DNA from: Phymorhynchus buccinoides
Taxonomy: Eukaryota > Mollusca > Gastropoda > Neogastropoda > Raphitomidae
Assembly: GCA_017654935.2 (NCBI GenBank)
Contig: CM065690.1
Location: forward strand, 34,221,124-34,285,123
Length of the DNA: 64,000 nucleotides
Direction of reading: 5' to 3'
In this document: positions 43,609 through 56,597 of the stretch, piece after piece
How the letters are laid out: the number at the start of each line of letters is the position of its first letter
Numbering within the stretch: position 1 is the first letter of the stretch
Program-made: the position numbers and the translations under genes
The notes under the pieces: model-generated
The model's input: the letters and a program-made list of their open reading frames with translations, nothing else
Told to the model about the DNA's origin: nothing
Databases searched by the model: none

Positions 43609-46600
43609 GTCTCTTCTCTCTCTCTCTCATCTCTCTTCTTCACACCCACACACACAACACAGGCTCATTATTTTGATGGAAATATAATCTTTTCGTCATA
43701 TCTCTTTCTCTCATCGACTTACCTATCTGTCCCCCTTCTATCTGCCACTCAGCCGATAAATTTGATGGACATTGATTCTTTGTCAACTCTCTCCGTCTCT
43801 CTCTCCTCTCTCCTCTCTCTCTCCTCTCTTCTCTCTCTCTCATCTTCTCTCTCTCTCGCTCTCTCTCCCTCTCTCTTCTCTCGCTCAGCGCCGATGAATT
43901 TATGAAGGATTCCCCCTCCTCTCTTTTTCTCTCTTCGTTTTCTTCTCCCTCCTCTCTCCTCTCAGCTGATTAATTTGATGGCCTGAATCGGTTTGATTCT
44001 CATCTCTTCTCTTTTCTCTCGCTCTCTCTCTCTATTTATCTACTCCCCCCCTCCCTCGCCCACCCATCTCTCTCTCCTCTCCTCTCTGTCTACTCAGCTG
44101 AAGCCACATCAGTCTATATTCTCGCTCTCGCTCTTCATCTCATCTCTCATTTTCTCTGCATCCTCTCGCCACACATGCTTCTCTCTCTCGCTCGCGCCGA
44201 TTAATTTATATGACAAGGATTCACCCATCTCTCTATTTTCTCTCTGTGCGATCGCTCTCTCTACTTCTCGCTCGTCGCTGATTAATTTCATGGACATGAT
44301 GCCTGATGTTTTGAATTCTCACTCTCTCTCTTTACTCTCTCCCACCCCCTCCCCTCTCCCTCGCCTCGCACACCCACACGCATCACTCTCTCTTCTCTCT
44401 CTCTCGCACTCTCTCTCTCTCTCATTCAATCTCTCTCTCGCGTCACAATCTCTCTCTAGACACATATTTCCGGCTCGCAATCGTTCTTTTTTTCCTCTCC
44501 TCCCGTCTCATCCTCCTCTCTCTCATCATCACTGTTCTATAGCCTTCCTCTCGCTCTCCGTTACTCACTTCGTGCGCCACCTATCTTTACTATGCTGATG
44601 GACAATTTCCGGCTCAGTGACAACTTCGTCTTACTATCCGCCCGTCTCTCCTCTCACTAGTCCATACTCTCTCTTTTCTTCCCCTTAAATATCTGCCCTC
44701 GCACCCTTCGTCTCACTCGCTGATTAATTTGATGACATGATTCTGATTTCAACTCTCGTCTGCTCAACCTCTCTCTTCTCTCATCTCTCGTTCGTCTCAT
44801 CCAATCTCTCATCTCTCAGTTGACTTATCATATTTTAGATTTGGGGACTTTTACTTGGTTTCAAATCCCCCCTCTCCCTCTCTCTTGCATCATTCAACTC
44901 CTCCTATTAGCCACCGCTAAGCCCTACACCGATTATTTTGTATTGGATCAATGTTCTGTTCATAGATCTCTCTCTCAGTCTCCATTCCCCTCTCTTTCTT
45001 CCCCCCTCCCCCCGTCCTATCTATGCCCCCACCCCCACCCCCTGGACCGCGTCACCTCTGAGTTACTACAGATTAAATCTCACAGAATGACAAACTCTCT
45101 CTCTCACACACGACACACACACACACCACACACACCACACACAACACACACACACACAACACTCAGCTTATTAATTTTGATTGCTCACATATGAATCTTT
45201 CGTCATATCTACTTTCTCGTCATACAGCCCACAATTACATATTCTGTCCGTGCCTCGGACACTCGGCACGATAATTTGATGGACTCGATATGTCCAATGG
45301 TAGTCTCCACTCTCTCTACATCTCGCTCTCAATTCCGCTCCTGGCACTCTCCTCGCTCTCGCTCGCTCAGCTCCGTCTGATTAACTTATAATGAATAAGG
45401 ATTCACACCTCTCTCTATTTATCTCGTCTCGTCTTCATGCTCTCATCTCTCTCTCACTGAATTTTTGAACTGACATAGAGATGCGTGGTTATTGAGATTC
45501 TCACCTCTCTCTCTCTCTCTCTCTTTCACTCTGATCCCCCCTCCCTCCGTCCCACGGAACGCTCTTCTCTCTCTCTCTCTCTCACTCAGTCTCTTTCTTC
45601 CTCTCTCGTCTCTCATCACAACGGGGCATCTCTACGTCTCTCTCTCTCTCCGCTCTCTCTCGCTCAGCGCCGTTAATTTAATGAAAGGGATTCAACCCTC
45701 TCTCTTTTTCTCCTCTTCGTCTTCTCTCACATCCTCCTCTCTCATCAGCTGATTATTTGATGGACATGAATCTGGTTTGAATTCTCACTCTCTCTCTCTC
45801 TGCTTTCTGCTCTCCTCTCGCTACTCCCGTCGCCCCCCTCCCCCACCATAAACTCTTCGTCTCAATCTCGTCTCTCTCTAACAACAAGTTTCCATGGCCG
45901 CAATCTCTCCTCTGCCTTTCTTCCATCCCTCCACTCTCTCCCTACACCTCTCGGCTACGTCCTCGACCGCCCTTTTCTCGGTCTCTCTCTTTCTCACTCT
46001 CACCTATTTTATTGCTGATGGACATATTTCAGGCTCGATAACCTCTCGATACTATCCTCCCATACCTCATGCTCTCTCCTCTCCTTTCATCCCCTTAATA
46101 TCTCCGCTCCGCCCCTTTCTGTCCATCAGCTGATTTATTTGATGGTCCATGATCGGTTTCCAACTCTCTCTCTCATCTCTCTCTCACACTCGGTGCAACC
46201 ACTACAATCTGCTCTCTCTCTCTCTCTCTCTCTCAGCTGATTTAATGCATGGCATTATATGTTTGTGGTTTTCAAACTCACACGCCCTCTCCTCTCATCT
46301 CTCTCTCACCTGCTCCTCTCCCACCCTAAATCGGCCCACTTATTTGATGGACCACTGATTCTGGTTCATAAGTCATACTCACGTCCTATAGTTCCTCTCT
46401 GTCATCCCCCCCCCTTCCTATCTATGCACCCCCCCCCTCCATTCTGCCCTCCACTCTCATGATTTACTCGTTGGAAGCACTCACACACACACACACCACA
46501 CACAACCACACCACCACACACACACACACACACCACAGCTCATTAATTTTTGTGACTAAATAAATGCTTCGTACTATCTCTTTCTCTCACTCGCCTTACC

Positions 46601-47400
46601 TATCTTCCCCCTTCTGTGCCACGGTCAGCACGCATTAATTTGATGGACATGATTGTCTGTCGCTCCAACTCTCTCTCTCTCAGTCTCTCATCTTTCTCAT
46701 CTCTCCATAATCTCTCTCCTCTCTCTCTCCTTCATCACCTGGCTCTCTCAGCCCTCCCCACCCCGAGTCCCTCTCTCTCATCTCCCCCCATAACTGGTGC
46801 ACTCTACTCGTCCGCTACCAGACGCCGATTAGATTTAATGAAAAGGATTCACGCCCTCTCTCTTTTTCTCATCTTCGTACTTACTCTACATCCATCTCGG
46901 CGTCTCCATCTAGACTTACTTTGATGGACACATGATCTGGTTATTGATGTCTCACTCTCTCTCTTTCTTTCTGCTCTCTCTCTTTCCATCTCCCCCTGCG
47001 ACCTCGCGCCTCACCCATACTGCTCTCTCTCTCTACAGTCTCATTGCCGAGTCGCACCCGCTCCAATACTCTCTCTCCCTCACTCATAGCCTCTGGGCGA
47101 ATGCTTTCTTCTCATCAGCCCTCATCTCTCTCGCATTCAGCGTGCGCCGATTAATTTATGAACAAGTGATTCACCCTCCTCTTCTCGGCTCTTTTCTCTC
47201 TACTCTTCCTCGTCTCCTCTTCTCCTCAGACTGATTTAATTTGCCATGGACGTGAATCTGGTTTGAATTCTCACTCTCTACTCTCTTTCATCCTCAATCT
47301 CCCCGTCCCGTCGCCCCCATCCTCTCGCTCTAAACATCGTCATACTCTCTCTCTCTCTCACATTTCTTCTCGCTCTCATCCTCTCTCTTCTCTCTCTCTC
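41470..47400. repeat. CT-rich higher-order satellite, ~1.45-kb period, ~4 copies
   Basis: Long (CT)n stretches are punctuated every 100-150 bp by versions of GCTGATTAATTTGATGGACA followed by TGATTCTGGTTTC. Distinct variants recur in the same order. GAAAAGGATTCACC variants lie in pairs near 42501/42823, 43907/44220, 45401/45689 and 46846/47169. CA-repeat variants lie near 42170, 43640, 45120 and 46500. Spacings of 1.38-1.49 kb show a higher-order repeat. Open frames here encode only Ser/Leu or Arg/Glu strings and are not genes. Confidence 0.9.
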
Positions 47401-47402
47401 AG

Positions 47403-47603
47403 TCAAGTTCAATTCCCACGGATGAAGGTGGAGGACAGGATGCTGGGGGAATATTGGCGCCCCCGCATAGCGCTCGCCACCGGGATACGGAGGCAGCTGT
47501 GGCGCGTGCGTGGACGCTGCGCGCAGTCTCTCACGGCAGCGAGGAGGGGTATAGTGGGAGTGAACAGTCTGGGGGCCGCAAGGGCTCTGACATGAAACAT
47601 TAA
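47403..47603 (+). CDS. Possible exon after the CT satellite
   Basis: Directly after the polypyrimidine run and AG at 47401-47402 a GC-rich frame stays open for 66 codons (starts SSSIPTDEGGG, Gly/Ser/Ala-rich) to TAA at 47601. The abrupt change in composition at a perfect acceptor is the only support. No family is recognised. A long minus-strand frame also covers this GC-rich island, so the open frame may be due to composition. Confidence 0.22.
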   Translation, partial: SSSIPTDEGGGQDAGGILAPPHSARHRDTEAAVARAWTLRAVSHGSEEGYSGSEQSGGRKGSDMKH

Positions 47604-47814
47604 GCCCAACGGAACGAAAAATGGAACAGACGGGTACGAGGAAGCGTGCGCACGCTAGGGTCACTCGGCGGGCGGAGAGGGAGCCTCAAGACTTGATATT
47701 GGCTCGAACATGGAGGGGGAAAGAGGCAAACAAAATACAAGAAAATGCTATAACATAAGGCATACTACACACACGTGGCACAGAGGTCCTACTATACACA
47801 CTCGCACAGACGCA

Positions 47815-47950
47815 GAAGACTGAGAGAGAGAGAGCGAGAGTAAGAGAAGACAGACGAGAGGAGAGAGGAACATAGAGCAGAGAGCAGATAGAGAGAGATC
47901 GATGTGAGAGAGAGAGCCACAGTAGACGTAGAGAGAGACGTGAGAGATGA
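47815..47950. repeat. GA-rich microsatellite
   Basis: Interrupted (GA)n run. Bases 47604-47814 show nothing recognisable. Confidence 0.8.
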
Positions 47951-48409
47951 CACATTGACACACATCTTATGTGAATATATGTTTAACATTGTGGAGTGAA
48001 AAGACAAGGTTCAAGCTTAATTTGAAAGTACACACGTGGACTATATTTAAAAAATTTTACTGGCATATTTCAATTAATTGAATCGGGAAACAAATAATGA
48101 AAACATGAAGAACAGCAGTACAACCGGGCGACGGGGAAGTATCCATAACAAACAGGTTTGTAGGGCGACCCAGTTTGTCTACAACAATACCATATTTTCC
48201 ATATCAACAAATGATCTCTCATACATACACTCTAGACAGGATGCTATTTTTTAGGGATATGTCCAGACACGGGTTGAAACCTGGGTATGTTAATAGTCTT
48301 GCAATTACATTTATATATGAAATGTTTCGCATCGCAAATGATCCAGTCATGAACATATATCACACACATCATCTGTATAATTTTTATCTGTTGTACCGCA
48401 AAACAAGGA

Positions 48410-48560
48410 CATGATTATTTTGATGGGCGTCGCGACTCAAGGTTCATATATCATCTCTCCCCATTTCGCTCTTTCCCTCTCTCTTCTCGCCCACTCGTCT
48501 TTCTCTCCCTCTCCATCCCTCTTCAATCAGCTGATAAGTTAGGACAGTGCTGTGCGTAGG
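48410..48560. repeat. Detached unit of the CT-rich satellite
   Basis: GATTATTTTGATGGGCGTCG, a CT-rich stretch and CAGCTGATAAGT repeat the satellite anchor 1 kb outside the main array. Confidence 0.6.
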
Positions 48561-51180
48561 TTACAGCAATCTCTCTCACTCACCTCTACTCTAAACTCCG
48601 TTTAGGCACGCTCCCAAATAGGACAACTTTATGACTTTTTTTATTTCGCTTACTTTCCATCATCATCTCGTTGTGAAGCGTTGTGGTGGTTTGTGTTCAT
48701 TTATAATCAATACACAGAACAAACGGAACCATGATTACCCAGTCATTTGACATTAGAACATGCGACAGAAACAACCAAATCAAGGAGAAAGAGCGAGTTT
48801 CATTGATGGGGTAACAGGTGGGCTTCATGGTTTCTTTGCAAGGCAGAAATGGCCGTCGCTGATGGAGGGAGAGTGTAAGTTTGTGTCAGACGGTTAGACC
48901 TAAAGTTTGCTAAAAAGAGCACACTAGCAGTTGAAGTTTATACTAGGGATCTGGAGGGCAAACGGGTCTGAAACTCCACGAAACACACGGACGAGACGGC
49001 TTTTCGTAGATGGAACAACGTCAAAGAGATAGTATGGAGCAGCTTGAGGGACAGATGTGATAATAGAGTGTTTAGTTTGTACTCCATTCTATCAGTAATC
49101 AAGCCAATAAGTGCAGAGGGCATCAATGAAGATTGCTAACAAGGTTGAACCTTTTCTTCCAAGGCCAAGACGGAGTTGGAGTTTGAATGCCCATTATAGA
49201 CGAAGAGATAGACAGCATGAGAATGGTCCACAAGAGCCTCTAGTACGTGGGGATGACCAGTTTTAGCTGTGGCTTTGTCGATAGGTTTTCACGAAATGCA
49301 TCCACTACACGGATCTAATTTGTTAATTCGCGATCGAAGAAGAAGAAGGTCTGTTAATCTAAAAAGGGTGTTCAGACGAAACAGAAGGTCTATGGTATCA
49401 CAAGGACCTATAGTAATGGTCATATTTACGAAATGTAAGTAGCTAATTTCCAGCATCAAAGCTATGAGTAATCACTGTTTGAAACAAGCTGGTTCGTACT
49501 GTGCTTGAAGATGGTGAAACTGCTTTGAAGAGAGACCATCCTTCCGTTGTTTCGATTAGCAATTTCTCTGGAAGTATTCTAGAAAGAGAGGCTAGATACA
49601 GGGTAGGGGCCGTTCTTCTACTGGGAGAGAGGCTGAACACTAGCAACTGTTTTATTAACTTTGATGGCGAACACTAACTTTCTTATTGTCTAGCTTCTGA
49701 AGATTGAATGACGGCTGTCAGTTTTGTCACCAGGGACGGAAATGCAAATTAACTATTGGCCCTATAAGCATTTTGAATAATATTGTTTTAATTGTTTTAA
49801 TAACCATGATGCTTCTTAACTAAAGGGCCGAGTACACTGCATAGCGATTCGATTTCCTTCTATCCGATTTTCACATTTATTTGTGAGCATAGTGACCCAA
49901 AATTCAACTGTCTAAATAAATCTGTTCAATTCATCACTATCATCATTCAATATACTTTCGTAGTCGGTCATATACACGAATCTGATAAATATCATTCTTC
50001 TTTCTTCCTACTACTGGGTTGTCTAGCCGGTGCCCTTTCAGGTGTAAAAGTCCAACTTAGGTTCACAATACATAAATTTGGCATTACAACAGTGTCTGAT
50101 TGCTCGAACGTACCATCTTGACTATTAACTAATTTACAACTGCTTGGTCCACATAGACATCTCCAGCACAGGAGGCCTGTGGCTGGTGCCATGATTCCAA
50201 CACAAAACACATTTCTATCCTACGTTCGATGGCTGATTGTGGTCTAGCACGACTATAAGATATCGAAATGTTATTTAGATACGATAGTATTTCACGGAAT
50301 CACTGATCTCACTAGAACTCGTACACAATGCTGTATCGTAGCTTGGCGGGTTCACAATCAGTGTGTATTGCGTGTAGCATGGCCCTTAAGCCTACTCCCT
50401 TTAGGATGATGATGAATTGCATCATACACTCTGCATCATACACTTCAATAGATTAAGAGACTTTCCCTGCAAACAATATAGTTATATTTTTTGAGCTGCG
50501 ATTTCTACGCACGCAAGCACTACACAAGCACGCACATACATGATACCAGCTTGCGTACCGGCGCAGTGATCGCGCAGCAACTTCTACCTCCACAGCACTG
50601 AACTTATTTCCCATTGGTTTAGTCTGCTCCGTTTGTCTCTCATTCCACCCCTAAGTCGTGTCTGTCTGTCCTCGTCCGATTCCCGACATAGATTGACTCA
50701 CATATGCATTGCACAATGCACAGTCGCCTAGAAAACAAGTACAGATCCTCTAAGTTCATTCATCTAAGTATAACTGGATGTAAACAACAGGAAAGCTGAC
50801 ATTATGACGTATCAAAAGCGCAACACGTTATGTGGTCCATGGTGTTCAACAACTTCCTTTGTGTTCAATATATGGCAAAGACCATCGTCGAATTTTGTGT
50901 GAAATGTGGTGCAAGTACATCTTTGTTACGCTCTATCACTATTATCATGCCTCTTGGCTATATACTTATTTAACAATACTGTTAAGCGATCTTAGACACA
51001 GTTGTCGCCACTTAATGCTCTATGTTTTTTATAAACTTTATGTAATCTTTATCATTGTTTTCTACTATGTATCCTAACAAAGGGCAATGAAAGTGACACA
51101 GAAGCATAGGACGAACGATACATCAGTGAACAGCAGACAGCGGTACAGTTACGGCGGACACATCATCCGCCATAGCATAT
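48561..51180. other. No recognisable gene
   Basis: Mixed-composition sequence without convincing exons. On the minus strand about 48938-49260 holds frames with protein-like composition (for example HPHVLEALVDHSHAVYLF) broken by stops. These may be an eroded coding relic but match no family I know. Confidence 0.4.
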
Positions 51181-51219
51181 ATACTATACCCTATGGACAG
51201 GTAAGTGGCTGGGTGAGAC

Positions 51220-51237
51220 AGTGAGAGCGAGAGAGAT

Positions 51238-51271
<34 letters not shown>

Positions 51272-51500
51272 AGAGAGGAGAGAGAGAGAGAGAGAGTGAG
51301 TGAGAGTGAGGAGAGGAGAATAGAACGCTGGAGAGCACAATATATACATATTTCTCCAATGAGCACTCTCTCTCTCTGTCTCTCTCTCTCTCTCACACTA
51401 CACACCACACACACACACACACACTCACTACACACACACACCCCGCGCGCGCGCGCGCGCACGCACGCACGCACGCATACACAAACTCTCACGCACGCAC
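51220..51500. repeat. GA, CT, CA and CG microsatellite cluster
   Basis: (GA)n at 51220-51320, (CT)n at 51366-51395, (CA)n at 51400-51440, an alternating GCGCGC run near 51443-51460, and CACG repeats to 51500. The purine-pyrimidine alternation could adopt Z-DNA. Confidence 0.9.
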
Positions 51501-51659
51501 ACACCTTTCTCATCCAACGAAAAGGTATAGCATACAAAGGTAGCATCATCGTGTTGAAAACAAGATGCATGGCTCTTATCCGTAGATATATGATGACATG
51601 ACCATCAGTGTGACAGCCGTCCAGTCTATCCTCATGAACAGACAGCTGCTGCTACCTCG

Positions 51660-51960
51660 TCAGATACAGATGATCATTACTACAGAGCGGTGAAGCCGAC
51701 ATCAGTCACCTTTATCCAGACTCCGTCGGACCTTCCAGTCAGATACAGATGACCATCGTACCGAGCAATTCGAAGCCATAAGCTCACCAGTTATAGAACT
51801 GCCTCCTTCCGCATTCAGATACAAGATGACATGAGAACAATACGGTTCGACGCCGTCGTACACCTTCAACAGAAGCTGCTCCTTCCGGCCAGATACCAGA
51901 TGACCATTACCAGCAGTTGAAGCCATCAATCGGGTCCTGTAGAATGTGAACAAGACGCCT
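51660..51960. repeat. ~75-79 bp minisatellite, 4 copies
   Basis: CAGATACAGATGACCAT-type blocks at 51661, 51740, 51815 and 51890, followed by GAAGCCAT and CTCCTTCC blocks. Confidence 0.8.
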
Positions 51961-51969
51961 CTGAGGTCC

Positions 51970-52960
51970 CAAACCATCACTGGCATCAGTCTGTCAACAG
52001 ACAATGACAGGCGCCCAATTGAACTTCATTTGCACAACACTGCTAATAGGCTATACACTGTGTAAGACGTGTTGATGACAGTACCTAGCCTCTGCAGGTC
52101 CACCATCACTGGCATCAGTCTGTCACAGACGAATGAACCTCATTTCAACAACGGTATCTTATGTATAACTGTATAGTGTGAACAGTACCACCCTCTGCAG
52201 GTCCCACCATCAGACTGGCATCAGTCTGTCACAGACAATGAACCTCATTTCACAACGGTATATTATGTATACTGTAGAGTGTGGAACAGTACACCCTCTG
52301 CAGGTCCCACCATCACTGGCATCAGTCTGTCCAACAGACAATTAACTTCATTTCACAACGGTAATATTATGTGACTGTAGAGTGTGAAAAGTACCACCCT
52401 CTGTCAGGTCCCACCATCACTGGCATCAGTCTGTCAACAGACAATGAACCTTCATTTTCACAACGGTATATATTATACTGTGAGTGTAACAGTACCACCC
52501 TCTGCAGGTCCCCCCATCACTGCATCAGTCTGTCACAGACATGAACCTTCATTTCACACGGTATATTAATGTATACTGTAGAGTGTGAACAGGACCAGCA
52601 CTCTGCAGTCCACGCATCACTGCATCAGTCATATCACAGACAATGAACCTTCATTTCACAACGGTATATTAGCATACTGTAGAGTGTGATACAACAGCAC
52701 TCATGACGGTCCCACATCACTGGCATCATCTATCACAACATTAACTTCATTTCACAACGTATAATTATTGGTATACTGTAGAGTGTGAACAGTAACCGAA
52801 CTCTGGCAGTCCCACCATCACTGGCCTCAGTCTGTTCAACAGACATGACCTTCCATTTCACCACGTATATTATGTATAACCTGTAGATTAGTGTGAACCA
52901 GCGCCGCACTCTGCAGGTCACCATCCATCGCTGATCAGTCTGTCAACCAGCAATGCAGCC
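51970..52960. repeat. ~103-bp minisatellite, ~10 copies
   Basis: CCACCATCACTGGCATCAGT recurs near 51973, 52103, 52207, 52310, 52413, 52513, 52613, 52713, 52814 and 52925, with AATGAACCTTCATTTCACAA and CTGTAGAGTGTGAACAGTAC blocks between. It begins where the 75-bp array ends. Confidence 0.92.
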
Positions 52961-53339
52961 TAATGGAGCTATTGTGCTTTCACCACGGTATAGGGTTTAT
53001 CAAAGTGAACTGGTTTGTCTTTTTACAGTTCTCTGATTCACAAAACTGAAATTCGACGTTATAATACACCTGTTTCAGTTACTTGTCTAAGACATGCTAT
53101 GGTCTTATGTGCATTGTCAGACATAAACCAAACACAAAATTGTCGAAATGGGACCATGTAAACGTATTCAACTGACGTACTAAGCCTCACTACTAACTGA
53201 CTACTACTCATAATAAACTATAATAATAGAGCTCATTAGCGCCGCGAGATCCTAGGCTCACAAAATGTGCTTTTCCTACAAACTGAGCTATATTGGTGAA
53301 GGAAGGTACTAGAAGGCCAGGTCGGGCAGGAATTGCCAT

Positions 53340-53520
53340 TAAACCAGGGGGGGGTAGGTGGAGTAGGGACGGCGGGGGACGAGCGTGCAGGTGGGGGGGG
53401 GGGGGGGGGGGGGGCAGAATTCAAGGGGGCAGTGGAGAAGAGGGGTGGGGGGGGTCAGAATCAACGGGGCAATTGGAGAAGGGAGGGGGGGGCAGAAGTC
53501 AAAGGGTGGCAGTGTGAGAA
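53340..53520 (+). repeat. G-rich tandem repeat
   Basis: Two to three ~55-bp units (GGCAGAATTCAAGGGGGCAG, GTGGAGAAG) joined by G-runs of up to about 20. G-quadruplex potential. Bases 52961-53339 show nothing else. Confidence 0.75.
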
Positions 53521-53814
53521 GCCGGGATACTAGGGTGGTGTACTGGGCAGACAAAAACAAGAGGACCTATTCTGTTTAGGTATCCTCAGTACATCTATAA
53601 TATAGGACTAATGTAAAAAAAAATAACCCACCTAGTTAACATTTTAGAACACAAGCAGACGTTAAAAGTAAAATCGAATGATAAGGAGCTGTTGATACAA
53701 AACTGGAGCCGTTAAATTAATTGACAATTGATTGTTCTATAAGTACTCTGATTGTAAGTTGTATATTCTTCTCATAGATGTATATGTATTTCATCTATAT
53801 TTAGCTAATATGGT

Positions 53815-53945
53815 ACATGTATGTGTGTGTGTGATGTCTGTGATGGTGTGCATGTGTAGCAGTATTCGTAACTGTGTGACGTGTGTCGTGTGTGTGCATG
53901 TGTGTGTGTGTAGTGTGTGTATGTGCGTGTGTGTGGGTGATGTGA
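53815..53945 (+). repeat. GT microsatellite
   Basis: Interrupted (GT)n/(TGTG) run. Bases 53521-53814 and 53946-55590 hold no supported gene. Confidence 0.85.
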
Positions 53946-55594
53946 ATGCTCGTAGCCAGGTGGACGTAGCGGGCGTGCGGGACGCGTATGTCTGGATGTA
54001 CTGTAAGCAGTGGGTTGTTATCACATTATGAATCATTTAGTGCAGTTAGTAAGTCGCTTAGAAATAAAAGGCTGCACATATGCGTCATTGTACTACCTTT
54101 ACTTACAACTAAATACAAAACTCCTTGTAATCGCTCTCTCGATACTTTGGTTCCCTTCTTCTTAGTCTCTTTATTTTTGGAAGGGCTCGGGGGAGGGAGG
54201 GGGTGTAGTGTGGCTACGGGGGGTGTGTCTGCGAGGGGGATCGGTGTCTGAAGGCGACACACACGAGAATAATATCACTCATGTCTGTACCCCCATGCTC
54301 ACTCTAGATGTCCATCGAGTCCATGTTCCTGTACGAATGAAAATGTCTCCAAATTGAAAGTACACTGAGAAGATTGTGACATTATGAGTGGTGTGTGGCA
54401 TAAGGGGAGGTAGCTCATAGCGAAAGTGGGATATTTGCTTCTTGATCGAAAACCACGTTGCTGTGGGCCATTGGTGGCATTCAAGGGTGTACTATTTTCT
54501 CTAGATAAAACTAACTGGATACGCACGGGATAGAACGCGTCGAATAACGTCTATACCGCAAAATCGGAAAATCTGGGGCCTAAACACTTTAGACAAATCA
54601 CGTTAAAGCTGCGTAACTGACTATCTGCACGTTAGAGCTCTTGTCTGATTGGTCTTTTTTTCGTCTTTCTTTTTTATACACCAACACACTTCTTATGGAC
54701 CGATACGGTCAACCAAACAAAAAAGTGTAACTTCATAATCCATGACAAGTGTCACTGTGATAGTTCGCCAAGGCACGTGAGGAAGTTCACTTTTGCGCAG
54801 TAGCCCCAAAACGGTTTTTGGCAAACGTCGTCTGCGAAAGAGGTGTTCTCTTAGTACTCGAAACTTCCTCATATCTCGCCGATTTGTCGCGCTCACCGCT
54901 AGCGTAATCGGTTATGCCCTTGGGAAGACACGGACCCTCAGTTCTATGGCCAGTGCGGCGATCTTAATTAAAAGTTTATCTTTCCATCTGCAGAAATACA
55001 CTGTAGGCGGCTCTACGTAGCGCTAGTGCAAGACGAATGCAGCAAACATTGCCTTGACTAAACGCTGCATGAAGATAGGCATTACATACAAAGGAAGAGT
55101 TTTTAACAAAATTTAGAATGCGTTATCAGAATATCATCGACAGGTCACCATCGACCACTTGCGCTGAATTCGTGTTTCTACCTTGTGGTCAACTCGCTGA
55201 CAACAATAAACGACTACAAGTGACAGCTCTGAAGTGGGTCATGATGTGTGGTTCATAAACTCCTGGCTCGATTTGAGATATAATCATGAGTTATATCATA
55301 TGCAATCAAGACCATCGTGAGTTTATCCCACAAAACGACTGTGTTTCGAGTGACAAAAAAGAACTTAGTTCTCATAGATAATATAGAAGAGTATTACCAC
55401 CATCAGATGTCAAATTTGGTGTATCACCGTTTTTTTTGCAAACCCCATCACTGCATTCCTGACTCCCTGCATGAAAATATTGTCAGATTGATCTAACCCA
55501 GTCATATCATTGCAACAAACTGCGAATAGATCTAGCGCACACAAAGATGTTTGTTCCGTCAAGGCAAGTGTTTACGATGTGTGTGTCATTGCTC

Positions 55595-55669
55595 TGTGTC
55601 AGTGTGGGGGGGGAGGTTAGGGGCGGAGGGGGTGGTTGGAGGGGGGTGATATTGGGGGAGTGCGCGGGT

Positions 55670-55715
<46 letters not shown>

Positions 55716-55755
55716 GGGGGGGGGGGGGGGGGGGCGGCGGGGGATGGGGAGGGGA

Positions 55756-55792
<37 letters not shown>

Positions 55793-56330
55793 GGGGAGCA
55801 CCAGGGGGACAAGGATTTGGTTCAGGCGGGGGGGGGGGGGGGGGGGGAGGCTGGTGGATGATCAGTGTGTGTGGTGCAGAGGTAGGCGAGAGTGTGATGG
55901 AGGTACGGTGGGTGGGAAGCGCTAGGGGGGGGGGCGGCAGACAGCGAGCTATTTGGTTTCGACGGGGGGGGGGGGGGGGGGGGAGCGGTCTTGTTGGTGG
56001 GGAATGAGGTCAGGTGGGGGTGGTCTGCAGATGAGGGGGCGGGGATGATGGTGTGTCGGGGTATAGTAGGTGGTGTGGGGGTAGGGGGGGAAGATGGGGG
56101 GGCGGGCGGAGTGGTGGGTGTGCGGCGGTGGAGTTGCGAGGGGGAGGAGAGAGAGTAGGTGAGGGGGGCAGAGGCAGGCGGAGAGGGAGGAGGAGGAGAA
56201 GCAAGGTGGCGAGCGGGGCAGGGGGGGTTAGGGCGGGTATGGGGGGGTGGGGGGGCGAGGAAACGAGATGGGGGGCGGACGGTGGGGGGTGTGGCCTGTG
56301 CGGAAGGAGGGGGGGATTCAGCATTTTCAT
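55595..56330 (+). repeat. Extreme G-rich tract
   Basis: About 730 bp with almost no C on the plus strand. It includes near-uninterrupted G between about 55671 and 55790 and further G blocks near 55830-55850 and 55965-55985. Strong G-quadruplex potential. Poly-Gly or poly-Pro frames across it are artefacts of composition. Confidence 0.9.
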
Positions 56331-56597
56331 CCGCCTATCAGTACCTTGTTTGTAGGTTCAGTTTTAGCAGATGTCAAGTAAGGTCTGACCCAGGGCAGTT
56401 AATGTGGAGCTTAAGCATGTACAGTGCTCGCCCATTTCTTCCTGAGAGTTTGCGACGATTTATTGAATTCCAAAAATTCGTACGTCATTTCCTGGTTCCG
56501 TCACTATTAGTACTCATAATGTGAGAACGCTGTTATTGCGTTTTCCTCCCCTCTCTCTCTGGTCTCTCATCTCGTCTCATCTCTCCGCCAACTTCAG

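Noticed and set aside
41476..47234. Ser/Leu-rich plus frames and Arg/Glu-rich minus frames
   Set aside because: Translations of CT/GA repeats, not genes.
54693..55020. Overlapping open frames on both strands near 54.7-55.0 kb
   Set aside because: Both strands are open with no domain, splice context or repeat support.
55671..55790. Telomeric DNA
   Set aside because: G-runs lack any TTAGGG-type unit.
55507..56330. Poly-Gly, poly-Pro and Arg/Gly-rich frames
   Set aside because: Produced by the G-run tract. Similar frames at 53236-53579 are rejected for the same reason.
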